Assembly (NCBI GenBank): GCA_033439765.1
Contig: JAULSN010000006.1
Span: 1,736,001-1,800,000 of the forward strand
DNA length: 64,000 nt
Source of the DNA: Lasiosphaeria ovina
Taxonomy: Eukaryota > Ascomycota > Sordariomycetes > Sordariales > Lasiosphaeriaceae
Direction of reading: 5' to 3'
The translations under genes were made by a program, and so were the position numbers. The notes beneath the pieces were generated by a model, which was not told the origin of the DNA, made no database searches, and saw nothing but the letters and a program-made list of their open reading frames with translations. Of this stretch, positions 1-12,779 are shown one piece after another (positions within the stretch are counted from its first letter, which is position 1; each line of letters starts with the position of its first letter).

Positions 1-607
1 CATCGAACTTGTCGGCATCTTTAGCTTCCTCGACCTTGTTGTGAAGCGTGGCGTGGAGAGGTCCAAACTCGTCGAACCGCCGAAGATGGAACTCCTTGAG
101 CACCTTGGGGCCGTCCACCTCGGCACCATGCTGGTCGAAAGCAAGATCCTTTGGCTTGCCGGTTGTGCGATGCACGGCCTTGATAAACTCGACGTATCTG
201 TGGCCGGATGGAGCTTCCTCGCCCGAGTCGAGACGAGCCAGGGAGGTCTTGCCAACAGCGATGCGGCTGGCGTGCTGGACGAAATAGTCGGCCGGGACCT
301 TTCCATGGAGCACGTCAATGCCGACGGGAATCTCCACAGATTGAGCAATTTCGTTGCCGTCGATGTCCAGGAGCTCGCGGATGCGGACATAGTATCGTCC
401 GGTTGAGAGGCCCTCGGTGGACAGCTTCACGGTGCCATCATCCCCGCTGACGCTCACAGAAGTGGGGATAGTGGTGCCTCCCCTCTGAAGGGTAATGACC
501 GCTTGTGCCGCCTGTTTGTGGAACGGCCGCGCGATGTGGATGACGAGATCGGTGCCGGGAGCCACAATCTCCTCAGCAGCAAAGGAGAAACTGATATCAT
601 TCGTCAT
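1..607 (-). CDS. Conserved hypothetical protein, 5' part only
   Basis: An open frame runs from the ATG at 607-605 to the left edge of the window (202 codons, no stop), so only the N-terminal part is present. The protein begins MTNDISFSFAAEEIVAPGTD and is mostly short beta-strand-like segments (LVIHIARPF, AVITLQRGG, VKLSTEGLSTGRYYVRIREL), which suggests an Ig-like or other beta-sandwich domain in residues 1-100. A more charged, mixed alpha/beta part follows (RYVEFIKAVHRTTGKPKDL, FHLRRFDEFGPLHATLHNKV). There is no signal peptide or membrane segment. Codon use is GC-rich with no stops, unlike the transposon blocks, so I take it as a live gene. I do not recognise the family. The ATG is chosen as the first in frame; the sequence upstream (608 onward) is non-coding. 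Confidence 0.72.
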   Translation of the reverse strand, partial: MTNDISFSFAAEEIVAPGTDLVIHIARPFHKQAAQAVITLQRGGTTIPTSVSVSGDDGTVKLSTEGLSTGRYYVRIRELLDIDGNEIAQSVEIPVGIDVLHGKVPADYFVQHASRIAVGKTSLARLDSGEEAPSGHRYVEFIKAVHRTTGKPKDLAFDQHGAEVDGPKVLKEFHLRRFDEFGPLHATLHNKVEEAKDADKFD

Positions 608-1465
608 GGTTGAAGAAGGAGAAACGATTCAGATGTTTGTTTGTATGAGAGTTGAGATGAAATTATTGGGAAGATGGTTTCAGTTTGCTTTGTCAAGACA
701 TGAAAGTTCCAAGTCTGCGAGAACTTGCGAGGCTTTATACCAAGTCGTGATAGGCACCGAGGCACACAAGCATCAATGATAATTATGTCCTATTCGGCTC
801 TATGGTGGGGCTGAATCGGAAGGGGTGCTCTGCAAACGCAATTCCGGGCACCTTGTGACGGCGACTTTCAGCCCTACGCAGCCACTCGGTTACCCGAGCT
901 CCGGCAGCCAGTCGTTTGAAATCGCATGATCCTCAAGGTGTGATGACTGTGTCTGGCGGTCAAGTTACTAGTCACTGGGTCCTAGGCATGTTGACATTTG
1001 TTATGTTCCACCAGCTCCGCCCCCTGGATTGCCTGCCTGCCTATGTTCATCAATCCCAATCAGAGGCAACCGTTCCGACTCCAAACCGCCCATCTCCTAT
1101 TCCACTACGTAACCCTAACCAACCCACCTAGTCACACTGTTGGCCCCATCTAAACCGTAGCGTTTCCTGTTGGCATGGGCCACAGAGTAAGAGACCGGCA
1201 AATGGATGAATTAGTAATACTGGGGGACGGAATCTCCCTGCAACAAAAAGCCACGTAAATAGTATGGTCTAGAGCATTCACCTGATAGTGGCGTAGACTA
1301 TGCCTAGCGAATGCCAAGGGCAATCTGGGATGAGGTAAGCCACTTCCATACGAAAGCTAGAGTTGCCATGATAGCTAGACTTAGTAGTGGGTGGATCCAA
1401 CTGCGGCTTCCAGACGTTATTGAACAGCCAGTTCCTAGCTCGCCTTCTCGTAAACGAGAGAGCTA
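608..1465. other. Intergenic region, no gene seen
   Basis: Upstream region of the minus-strand gene that starts at 607. Short open frames here lack coding character. It holds one isolated TAACCC-like stretch near 1108 but no telomere array. I see nothing else that I can support. Confidence 0.5.
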
Positions 1466-2310
1466 AGTTGACTATACCTATTTTAGCCACGCCCACTTTT
1501 GGCCCATGCGCAAGCCACTGTATCGGAGAGTGCCGGTGGGCTGCATTGGTGGCGTATATACTCGTCACCTGCGGCCTAGGTTATGATGACCTGAACGCCA
1601 CATGAAAGTAGTGTATGCAGGGCATGCCCACCTTCCTGTCTTCTTCCTAATACAGCCACTCTTGTGCCCTATTTTACATGCCGTTGTATGTGACACTATG
1701 TACTTACACCAAATGTGATGAACGGTTTTTTCTTCAACACACCGCAACTTCCTCAAAACAAGCCCGAATTGCTTCATTTTTTTACCATTCTACTACCCAA
1801 TCAATTCTAGTTCCAGCCATGCCTAAATGAGAGGAATTAGAGATGCTACAGGCCACTCAAAAGGTCCGCGAAGGTGAAAAGGTACGGCGCGCGGCGCTTT
1901 ATAAGAAAAGAGCACCCCAACCCACACACTCTCTGACAAGCGCGCACCCAGTGCGCGCTCACCACCTGTCATCAGCTGGCCAGAGCACTGCCAGCTGGCC
2001 AGACCACTGCCAGCTGGCCAAGCCACGAGAGCCACACTGTGGCACCACGCCTTCACCAGCACACCCGGGACTAAGTCTCCCAAATCATGGATATAAGCAG
2101 TAGCTCTCGCCCTCCTTCCTTTGCGGGGGCTAGGTTGAAGTCTGACGCTAATACCAGTCATTGCTCGCCCTTCTTGTTGCCTTCATCGTGACCACCTTGA
2201 TCAAGTGTACCTGCCTTCTCTTACAGCTTGAATATAGCGTTCTAAGGACCTCTCTTCGCAACTGTATAGCCGGCACTAAATCTCGCCATATTATATTTAA
2301 ACTGATTGAA
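1466..2310 (+). mobile_element. Fot1/pogo-like DNA transposon relic, left end
   Basis: At 1464-1465 a TA dinucleotide is followed by AGTTGACTATACCTATTTTA. The same end sequence, in reverse, closes a second copy at 43368, so it is read as the terminal inverted repeat of a Tc1/mariner-type element. A transposase start follows at 1819 (ATG CCT AAA TGA, early stop), then ELEMLQATQKVREG and RRAAL. After the LTR at 1900-2225 the frame resumes with EYSVLRTSLRNCIAGTKSRH. This is the psq-type helix-turn-helix start of Fot1/pogo transposases and aligns with the copy at 43194. Similarity is lost near 2310, so the catalytic part is missing. About 180 bp of extra leader separates TIR and ATG compared with the other copy. 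Confidence 0.68.
1900..2225 (+). repeat. Solo LTR of the chromovirus family (326 bp)
   Basis: It starts TATAAG (from TGTAAG) and ends CTTACA, with the same landmarks as the 416-bp LTRs at 57652 and 63282: an AAAGAGCACCCC start, a TATA-like GATATAAGC, then TTCCTTTGCGGGGGCTAGG and ACCTTGATCAAGTGTACCTG near the end. GCTT flanks both sides (1896-1899 and 2226-2229), a probable target duplication. It lies inside the Fot1-like transposase reading frame, which continues on the far side, so it inserted after that element. Confidence 0.75.
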
Positions 2311-3484
2311 AGTGCCTAAAAGGCAGCATTGTGATAGAGTCTGGGACTCTGTATCTGGAAGATCAAAGTGCAAGCTGACAAGGAAGATTTACTAAGATCA
2401 AGGACTTCAGGGACTGATTGTGAGCCCCACAGTAATCACAGGCGTGAGCTAATGATACTCTGGGAAAGAGGAGATCGAGGTAGTCAGAATGGTATGCTAA
2501 AAGCGGTGGTTGAAGGAGTGGTTGAATTGCTGATATAGAAGGGAGAGAGAAGTGTGTGAAAAGGAGGGAGGGAAGCTCCCTATATATACACACAAAAATC
2601 CATACACATCCAAAGCTCCACATGCTCTACAAAAACAAGTCCTACAGGCCAACTGGCCTTATTTTCCTTCGGTTATAGAAAAAAGTGTATTCTTAGCCTT
2701 TTTTCCACAGCGGAGATGTCTCGGCCTATATGTAAGGAAAGAGCACCCCAACCCAACCCAAAGACACGTGCGTACCATGTGCGCACCCGCCACCTCAATA
2801 GCTGGCCCAATTTTAGCCTACGCAAGCAAGTTCTGTCAAATGCAGCGATGACAGCAAAAAGGAGCGTAATACGGCGTCAAAAGTGATCAATTGTATGTAA
2901 CTGTTGCAGGGCCAAAAGTGCCCAAATACAGAGTCTTCAGGAGCACCGGGCTAGCCGGGGAAACACCGGTCTGGTGGCCAGATGTGGGCAGTTGACCCAC
3001 TGCTCCACGCGACAAGAGGTGGCCAGGCAAGGAGAGGTAGCCGCGCCAGTGCTTATGGCGAGGTTATCATGCGGTTTGACTAGCTTACTTAGCGTATTAT
3101 AGTCTACGTAGAATGGAATAGTGTATTTGAGCGATTCAGGCCATTGTGACAGTTCCGAGCGACTTGGAGCAATTGAGCGATATGTATGCAGTAATTGACA
3201 GTGATGGATTTTCTATATGTGTGGCTGCAAAATTTGGGTGTGGCGGGTATGGAGGGGCCCAGGCCTAATTTGGTTTAGATACGGTCAAACTAATTAGTTA
3301 GGGATACGGTCAAAATACACGGGTCCAACAAACACGGTGTGGCTGGAGCTGAACCGCAAGAACAGGCGGGGTACACACCATCACTCCACTCCATGTTCGG
3401 ATGACTACTACCATGCTGACTGCCAACAAAATGTTTTGAACGACAAACTGACCAAGTTGCCTCTGGATCCGGCTCATCCCCAAG
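2311..3484. other. Intergenic region with repeat debris
   Basis: No gene seen. It contains an LTR fragment (2731-2812) and a short inverted repeat: GACTCTGTATCTGG at 2345-2358 and CCAAATACAGAGTC at 2923-2936. Purine-rich stretches lie near 2540-2575. The last few hundred bases are the upstream region of the HET gene at 3485. Confidence 0.45.
2731..2812 (+). repeat. Truncated chromovirus LTR, 5' end
   Basis: TGTAAGGAAAGAGCACCCC opens the fragment exactly as in the LTRs at 1900, 52908 and 55172. The match continues through a GTGCGCACCC...ACCTC...AGCTGGCCC stretch and then stops. Only the first quarter of the LTR is present; no CTTACA end follows. Confidence 0.55.
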
Positions 3485-6196
<2,712 letters not shown>

Positions 6197-6752
6197 CAAT
6201 ATGTGTTGACATTTGGATTTTCTCCAGAGTTAACATGGCCGCGAAATTCCTAATGCACATATGATGATATCTTGTGGTCTGCCTTCACCATCAAACGCAT
6301 GCGTGGCCTCTTGCAAGGCTAACTGGGTGTGTCGCGGTGTGCTTCAAGCTTCTGTGAAGAAGAAAAAAGCTGGGACAGGAATCCGAGGGGGGGTTATACT
6401 ATTTGGCTTCTTCCGGGTTTGCAGGCTGTCCATCACCACTGTTCCTTCCTTTCCCACTTGTAACTTTTAGCGCTGCAGGTCGATCGGGGAGGAACGATTC
6501 ATCAAGTAGCTGCTGACTTTCAGGAGGCGCCATTTGTCAAGTGTGCTAGCGTTGTTGCCTTGCTGCAAGTTGCCTGCCCAAAAACCAACCCCGCTCGAGA
6601 TGTGGATCGCCCCGTCTGCACTCCCTCTTGCTGGAATCTCAGACCAGGCAGGTTTCGCAACGCCGCCCATCTCACAAGCTCAAGAGACACTTGACCTTGA
6701 TTACTTGTCATCTCATCTCCTTCAAGTAAACACAAAACCGTCACGGGCAGCC
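6197..6752. other. Intergenic region, no gene seen
   Basis: Spacer between the HET stop and the nitrilase-like start. A pyrimidine-rich stretch (6440-6470) and other composition changes fit promoter/UTR sequence. I see no conserved ORF. Confidence 0.45.
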
Positions 6753-7890
6753 ATGGCACCGGTTTACAAAATCGCTCTGATCCAGCTGCAACCAAAGGTC
6801 GGTGATGTCATGCAGCCTCACTCTATTCTAGGACTAGCTTCTATCTGCAATTCTTAGCTGTGGGTTGAGGATAAACTTCCTTCACCATTATTTATCCACT
6901 TTCAGCATTTGTTCACTTTCTTATTGATCCCTTTATTATATAGCCTGTCAAGCTACTTACACTCTCTCATCGATGCAGGATGATCCCGTCGCCGAGAACT
7001 TCGCCGAAGCCGAGTCGTACATCCCGAAGGCCGCCGCTCAAGGGGCTCACCTCGCCGTGCTGCCCGAGTACCACTTGACATCATGGTGTCCTAAGCACGC
7101 CGAGTTCGTCTCCTCGTCGGCCGAGTCAGCTAAATATCTTCCGCGCTACCAAACCCTCGCCCGCGAGCTCAACATCAACATCGTCCCGGGGACCATTTGC
7201 GAGATCCATCCCCTCTCCTCCGCCGACGGGTCGCTGCCCCCTGATGACAACACTAAACTCTTCAACGGCAAACCCGTCGAGCTCCGCAACATGGCCTACT
7301 GAATTTCTGCCGGGACTGGCACCATCTCAGGTACCTACCAAAAGAAAAACCTCTGGCACCCGGAACGTCCGCATCTAGCGGCGGGGTTCCACATCCCGCA
7401 CACCGCTTTTGACACGCTCCTCCTGCACACCGATGGACGCCCCATCCGCGCGGATCTGCTCGTGTGCTGGGGCCTCGCATTTCCCGAAGCTTTTCGCGCG
7501 CTAGTCGCCGACGGGGCCGAGCTGGTGGTCATCCCGTCGTGGTGGCACCTCACGGACGTAGACCCCACCGCGCGGGCGCCGAATCCCCTGTGCGAGAAGG
7601 TGTTTCTCGAGTCTGCTGCCGTGGCGCGCGCATTCGAGAACACCTGCGCCGTGGCCTTTTGTAATGCGAGCGGTGTGAGCCAGGTTGCTGTACCCATCTT
7701 GGGGGCTATTGGCGGGACGGTGGAGGTCGAGGTGGAGGAGATGCGTATCCTGGAGCTGGATTTTGGGGTATTGGGAGTGGCGGAGGGGAATTACAAGGTC
7801 AGGCAGGATATGCGTGGGAAGGGCTGGCATTATGGTTATACGCTGTATAAAGATGGCGCAGGCAAAGGAGAGGGTCACACGGAGCTTTGA
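6753..7890 (+). pseudogene. Nitrilase-family carbon-nitrogen hydrolase with an in-frame TGA
   Basis: Exon 1 is 6753-6797 (MAPVYKIALIQLQPK), intron 6798-6978, exon 2 6979-7890. The intron is deduced from a GT after AAG and a GCAG acceptor that restores frame; its donor (GTCGGT) is weak. The catalytic Glu-Lys-Cys triad of the superfamily is visible: Glu in LAVLPEYHLTSW, Lys in YQKKNLWHPER, Cys in DLLVCWGLAFPEAF. Such enzymes hydrolyse nitriles or amides, usually in the cytosol. The frame is interrupted at 7300-7302 by TGA between NMAY and ISAGTG, where relatives normally have an aromatic residue; TGG to TGA is the simplest explanation. The rest of the frame is intact to the stop at 7888. So this is a recent pseudogene, or a sequencing error, or a readthrough case (the following ATT is not a known readthrough context). 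Confidence 0.75.
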
Positions 7891-9110
7891 GAGGATATTG
7901 GAAGGGAAATGGAAGAATTGTTGGCTTTTTATTTGTGAAGTCGCATGAATTGCACATGGCGGACAGGATGGAAACTACGACTTACGACACTATTGGAAAG
8001 TTGAAGGGAGAATGAAAGCTGGAAGGTGATTGAGGAATTTACCATATCGAGGACGCCTATTTTAAATGAATGTGGGGATAATATAAAATCTGCGAGATTG
8101 ACCTTCTCATGTGCTACTACCTAAGCTGAAATGGGTTGATCCAACTTCTCTGGTCATTTAAGTTTCGCAAGAGGGTGATGTTCCTGCTATAAGACTCGAA
8201 GCTCTCGGTGAAAATGTAAGCGGGATGATAAGTACCAGCACCTACCTACCTACCTAGCATACCATCATCGTGCAGGTCTCAAAATTATGAAATCCGGAGT
8301 CTAGTATCAGGGAGAAACATCGAAAAGTCACGCACATTAATATACCTACACATATGTATAGAGTTGGATTAAAGCTTTATAATAAAAAGATAGTTTGTAT
8401 TTATCACCACTTCGCCAAAGTCTTTAAAGCTAGGCCGGTAGTTGGATATAAGTTGATTGTTCTCCTATCTATAAACATGCGTAAAGATTTGCGTATCGTT
8501 ATGCTAATGTAGGTAACTCATAAAGATACATTCATGAGGGTATATTATCCTGTTTCATGAAGTGAGTCGCCCACGATTTCTTCCGACCACCGGGGGTCCT
8601 ACTACCACCCGAAGAACTATTACCACTTGGAGTCCCACTGCCACTCGGGGTGCTCGGTGCAGTACTGTGCTGCTGCTGCTGTGGCACTACGTGCTCTTGC
8701 GACATCAGGGGAGGATCCGAGTTACCGCGACACTCTGCCTGTGGTCTCCAGCTTCGCCAGAGACCGTTTTCTGCTGGTTGGCGAGGCTTTACCAATCCTA
8801 GTTTTTACCACCCTCTAGACCCTTCTAACATCCAGTTAATTAGATGTCAGGGGCCTTCTTTCTGATAGGTAATAGTGAGAGATCGCGTTTCGGTGCACAT
8901 GGCTGGGCATAATTATCTAGAATAAATCAACAAATCTTCTAGCGCGGTTTGGGGGAGGCCTAATCTGGCTAATGCAGCTGCATGCCGACCGCCACACTGG
9001 GTTCGTCACGTGGCACATACGAGGAGGCAGCCTTGTTGAATTTTGTTCGACTTTGAGAAATTCGCGCAAGCACTGCTGCGTTGGGGCGTTTGTCATCAAC
9101 TGGGCACATA
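7891..9110. other. Intergenic region, little visible
   Basis: Mostly AT-rich, non-coding sequence between the nitrilase relic and the second HET gene. One short low-complexity ORF lies on the minus strand (8532-8705). No repeat family of the window is recognised here. Confidence 0.45.
8532..8705 (-). CDS. Possible small ORF, Ser/Gly/Pro-rich (57 aa)
   Basis: ATG at 8705 to TGA at 8532. The product starts MSQEHVVPQQQQHSTAPS, continues with SGSGTP/SGNSSSGGSRTPGG repeats and ends in a basic RKKSWATHF stretch. It could be the last exon of a spliced gene, because the frame remains open upstream of the ATG, or chance low-complexity sequence. I do not recognise it. Confidence 0.2.
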   Translation of the reverse strand: MSQEHVVPQQQQHSTAPSTPSGSGTPSGNSSSGGSRTPGGRKKSWATHFMKQDNIPS

Positions 9111-11168
9111 ATGACCACTTCAGCCCGCCACAAGGTCACCATAGCCATAGCAATGGAGCCGTACGCGCATGCTGAGCTCCGCCAGGACAGATCAGAAATC
9201 CGTCTCCTCCACCTTGAGCCAGAGCAGTCGTCTGCGACCACGGCTGACACTGACCCCATACGCTGCTCTATTAGCCACGTCTCGCTTGACGACAAGCCCG
9301 CCTACGTGGCCGTCTCGTACCGCTGGGCTGGCGAGCCGCGTGCCATATTCGTCGGCGGCAGCGGTACCCAGCACCGTCTGCACGTCTGCGCGAACCTCGA
9401 AGCGGCGCTGTGCCAGATCCGGAGGCACGAGCAGACGTCAGAGAAACACCTCCCTATCTGGGCTGACGCCATCTGCATCAACCAGCAGGACGACGCCGAG
9501 AAGTCATGGCAGGTCGGCATGATGGGGCGAGTCTACGAGCAAGCGGCGTTCACTCTGGTCTGGCTGGGGGAGGACGGTGGCGAGCGCGGCGAGTTTGCGC
9601 TGCAGCAGCTGCGAGGCTTTGGCGAGGCCCACGCGTCCCGCCAGTCTCCTGCCCGATACCATGTGCGGTCGGATCACGATCCGTTCTGCTTCGTGGAGAG
9701 GGCCGGGGAATTGAAGAGTGACATGCTTGACGGCCTCACCAGATCGGCCAAATGTGACAGCTTGGGACAAGAGGCGGAGCAGGCGTGGGCTGCCATCGCC
9801 TTGTTGCTGCAGAGGGACTACTGGACCCGAGTTTGGATGATCCAGGAGATCGCGCTGAGTCGCACGATTTTCATCCTTTGCGGCCGCGAGATTATCTATG
9901 GCTTTTACCTCCCCGTGGCGATATCCCTTTTTCGACAGCACTTCGACTGGCCTGGCTTCCTGGCGAAGGTAGGGCGGGGAGACCCGTACTCAAACCTGCT
10001 CTTTTGGATCGGCAGGAAGCTCATGATCGGAACGCAAGTCGTGTTTATGACGAAACTGCTTCTGTCGGGCAGCAGGCGCCAGCAGGACTCGGATACGGCG
10101 GCGGTATCAAGCCCCCCCTCTGGCCACCGTAGCCCGTTGGCTGGTCTTCTCTGTAGGGTTTGCCTACCGTCATCACGCTTCTATGCGACAAACCGGAGCG
10201 ACATGGTGTATGCGCTCCTTAGCCTCAGCTCCGACGCCGACGAACTAGGCGCTTTGCCGGACTATTCGCTCCCAGACTCTGAGCTCTATTCCCGCGTGGC
10301 ACGGAGTCTCCTAACCAAACAACACCACACTTGGATTTTATCATTAAATCACCACCAAAAAGCCGTTCCGGATCTCCCCTCTTGGGTACCTGACTGGTCA
10401 GTGGCACCTCCCCGCTTGCCGCTCCAATGGCACCGGATAAACAAGATGGCATCGACATTCTCCACAACGCCAACCGATCCTTCCACGCCCTCGGTGTCGG
10501 ATGAGGAATTTGATGCCTCCCGTAGCCTCTCGGCCAACGATTACCCACCATGCTCGGGCCCGAGGTTGCTGGCGTTGAACGTAGTGTTTATGGACGAGGT
10601 AGCAACAGTCGGGCAGTGCTACTCGGAGCTAGGCTCCGATGACGAGCACGATGAACTTGGAGACGGACGCCTGGACTCCACGACCCGGTTGTGGCTGTTA
10701 GAGCTCCAACGGCTTGCGCAAAGCTCGGTAAGCGAAGGGACCGGACACCAGTCCGCGAGAATCGCCAGGGTGGCAATGACTGGCCACACTATTCCGCAGA
10801 CAACGCCTCTCTCGGGCATCTCACCGGAGACAGCCTGGGCAGATTTGGAGTCCCTAATGCCCGGGATCCTGGATGGCTCGCTCAAGCATGGAACCGAACA
10901 TCAGTATTTGCCCCTGAGCACCGTGATACGTTCGTATTGCCGGAATCGGCGAGCATTCGTAACTTCCAAGGGATGGCTCGGCATTGGCCCACTGGACACA
11001 AAGGAGGGAGATGCTGCTGCCGTGGTCGTAGGAGCCCAGGTCCCATTTCTGCTGAGAATGGCACCAGAGAGGCGGTGGCGGCTGGTGGGCGAGGCATACG
11101 TCGAAGGTCTGATGAATGGGGAGAGTTTCGGCGACAGGCCAGCTGTCGAAGTCATTGAGTTGTGCTAA
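9111..11168 (+). CDS. HET-domain protein (second copy)
   Basis: Intronless ORF from ATG 9111 to TAA 11166, 685 aa. A second in-frame ATG at 9153 gives MEPYAHAELRQDRSEIRLLH, closer to the usual start of HET proteins, so translation may begin there. HET blocks: YVAVSYRWAG (residue 65 on), LPIWADAICINQQDD with EKSWQVGMMGRVY (about 112-150), TRVWMIQEIALS (about 239), and the later SDMVYALLSLSSDADELGALPDYS block. The C-terminus has the conserved RAFVTSKGWLGIGP segment and GEAYVEGLMNGE. Unlike the HET protein at 3485 it has no membrane segments and no Gln tract. Role: heterokaryon-incompatibility type, inferred from the family. The frame is clean with GC-rich codons, so it is probably functional. 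Confidence 0.88.
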   Translation: MTTSARHKVTIAIAMEPYAHAELRQDRSEIRLLHLEPEQSSATTADTDPIRCSISHVSLDDKPAYVAVSYRWAGEPRAIFVGGSGTQHRLHVCANLEAALCQIRRHEQTSEKHLPIWADAICINQQDDAEKSWQVGMMGRVYEQAAFTLVWLGEDGGERGEFALQQLRGFGEAHASRQSPARYHVRSDHDPFCFVERAGELKSDMLDGLTRSAKCDSLGQEAEQAWAAIALLLQRDYWTRVWMIQEIALSRTIFILCGREIIYGFYLPVAISLFRQHFDWPGFLAKVGRGDPYSNLLFWIGRKLMIGTQVVFMTKLLLSGSRRQQDSDTAAVSSPPSGHRSPLAGLLCRVCLPSSRFYATNRSDMVYALLSLSSDADELGALPDYSLPDSELYSRVARSLLTKQHHTWILSLNHHQKAVPDLPSWVPDWSVAPPRLPLQWHRINKMASTFSTTPTDPSTPSVSDEEFDASRSLSANDYPPCSGPRLLALNVVFMDEVATVGQCYSELGSDDEHDELGDGRLDSTTRLWLLELQRLAQSSVSEGTGHQSARIARVAMTGHTIPQTTPLSGISPETAWADLESLMPGILDGSLKHGTEHQYLPLSTVIRSYCRNRRAFVTSKGWLGIGPLDTKEGDAAAVVVGAQVPFLLRMAPERRWRLVGEAYVEGLMNGESFGDRPAVEVIELC

Positions 11169-12221
11169 GGTGGGTGGGCTCCGCAGCTAGTTACAGATTG
11201 TACGACTACTGGCACACGCCCGCCTATCGCAGTGGGATATGGTCTAGATCTAACTGGGATTTTATTGGGACCCAACCAAGTTGGAAGTAAATGTAGGAGA
11301 GGTATTAATTATTGGCGAGGTGTGGGAGAGTCGGAGAGGAATGCGAGGGGGGTAGTTTCGTGGTAGGTAGTGGGAACAGAGATGCGAGGAGTAGGAGAGT
11401 AAATAGTTGTGCGGTCGTACCAGTTTGTTCACCTTTGCAAACGTAGTATCTGTAGATGGGTTGTTTACTAGGAGGGGACAAACTTGACTTTGGAATTGCG
11501 CCAAGCAAATGATTTTAATGGATCCGTTAACGACGACCCTTTGTATAATAAGAGAAAATGGTAGTTACGTGGCCAGAAAATACGATGGTTACCGGACCAA
11601 TGTCCCAAATCCGGGCTCAGGGACACCCCATTTTTAGGTCACAGTAATAATAGCTGGGGAAAACCCCTTGAGCTCACCTCGGCTCAGGCGGCGCTCACCA
11701 CGCCTCATCCTCTGCATTCTCTGCCTAGGTTCTACAGCTGATACGGATTTTGTTAGAAAAAATGTCGGGTGTGACTACATAGGTAGTCGGGATCTAAAAC
11801 AGAATTCTCTTGGCGTCCGAGGACGGTTAGACAAGAAATAGCCTCGCTTCAGCCCGGATCACCTTCAGCTCACCCCAGCTCAGCCTACGCTCACCATATT
11901 ACGCAATTGTCAACTTTAAGCGACTCTCTCGGGGACGAGTTCTGGGCCTCGCTCTCCTAATGGCCTAAAAGAGGGCCCAGTAAGTAGGACCCATTCTATC
12001 TGCCTCGCCTTAGCAACAACCTTTAAAACGGAGGCCTAGAAATGGTCCCGAGAGTATAGCGTATTGACTCTCCGTTTTGAAAAGCTCTAGTTATCGAGTA
12101 ACCTATAGATGAGGAGGCAATTTTGCTCTATCCTACTACCTACCGCGCGAATATTCCTTCCCCAAATAGATAAAAGACGTAGTTCCGCTCCTACCGCCTA
12201 CTCTGGGCATCAGCAGCTGAG
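11169..12221. other. Intergenic region, no gene seen
   Basis: No convincing ORF. Two stretches (about 11670-11700 and 11855-11900) contain similar CAGCTCACC / GCTCACCA blocks, perhaps a degenerate repeat, but I cannot define an element. Confidence 0.35.
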
Positions 12222-12687
12222 AGCTGCTGTTTAAGTTCCGCATCCCCTACTTTGACTCTGTCCTACCGCGCCGCAAGACTGTCAGTGGCCATAAGCACAA
12301 GTATGGCGTGCCCCTCGTCCTCACCCAGAAGCAGGTTAACGTCCGCCGCCCCGAGGGGCCCAACAAGTGGGCGCCCATGGACAACCCACTCTACCAGGCC
12401 AAGTTCCCGGCCTCGATGAAGAAGGCTATACAGTGGGAGTCCCAAGACCGGTCCAACTTCCGGGGCCACACCATCCGCCTGCTATCCGGCCCCAGCAGAG
12501 AGGCTAACCCCAGCGACCTGATGGTCAAGTTCGACAACGCCGATAGACGCCTTTGGAATTTTATTGGGAGAAGACGGTCATCCTTCCGAAAGAGATCACC
12601 GACAGGCCTCGCTTCGAGGAAGACATCATCCATTCCAAGATCACCGACGGCAGACCGAACTGTATAGACTGTGGCGAGCAGCTATAG
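12222..12687 (+). pseudogene. Frameshifted fragment of an unrecognised gene
   Basis: From about 12222 a frame without a start codon reads FKFRIPYFDSVLPRRKT, then TQKQVNVRRPEGPNKWAP, MDNPLYQAKFPASMKKAIQW and NFRGHTIRLLSGPSRE. Near 12560 coding character jumps to another frame (WEKTVILPKEITDRPRFEED, HSKITDGRPNCIDCGEQL) and ends with TAG at 12685. The codons are GC-rich and gene-like. The lack of a start and the frameshift mark it as a 3' gene fragment. I do not recognise the family. It sits just beyond the end of the NLR relic on the opposite strand. Confidence 0.5.
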
Positions 12688-12779
12688 TTGTTTCACGTAA
12701 GATGCCAAATCAAGCCGGAATCGATATATTTATAATGGATGATGATTGGAGCTGCAGGGCCATAATACTCCAAATTAGT

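Noticed and set aside
1105..1120. TAACCC-like motif, possible telomeric repeat
   Set aside because: Only one or two units, no array; chance.
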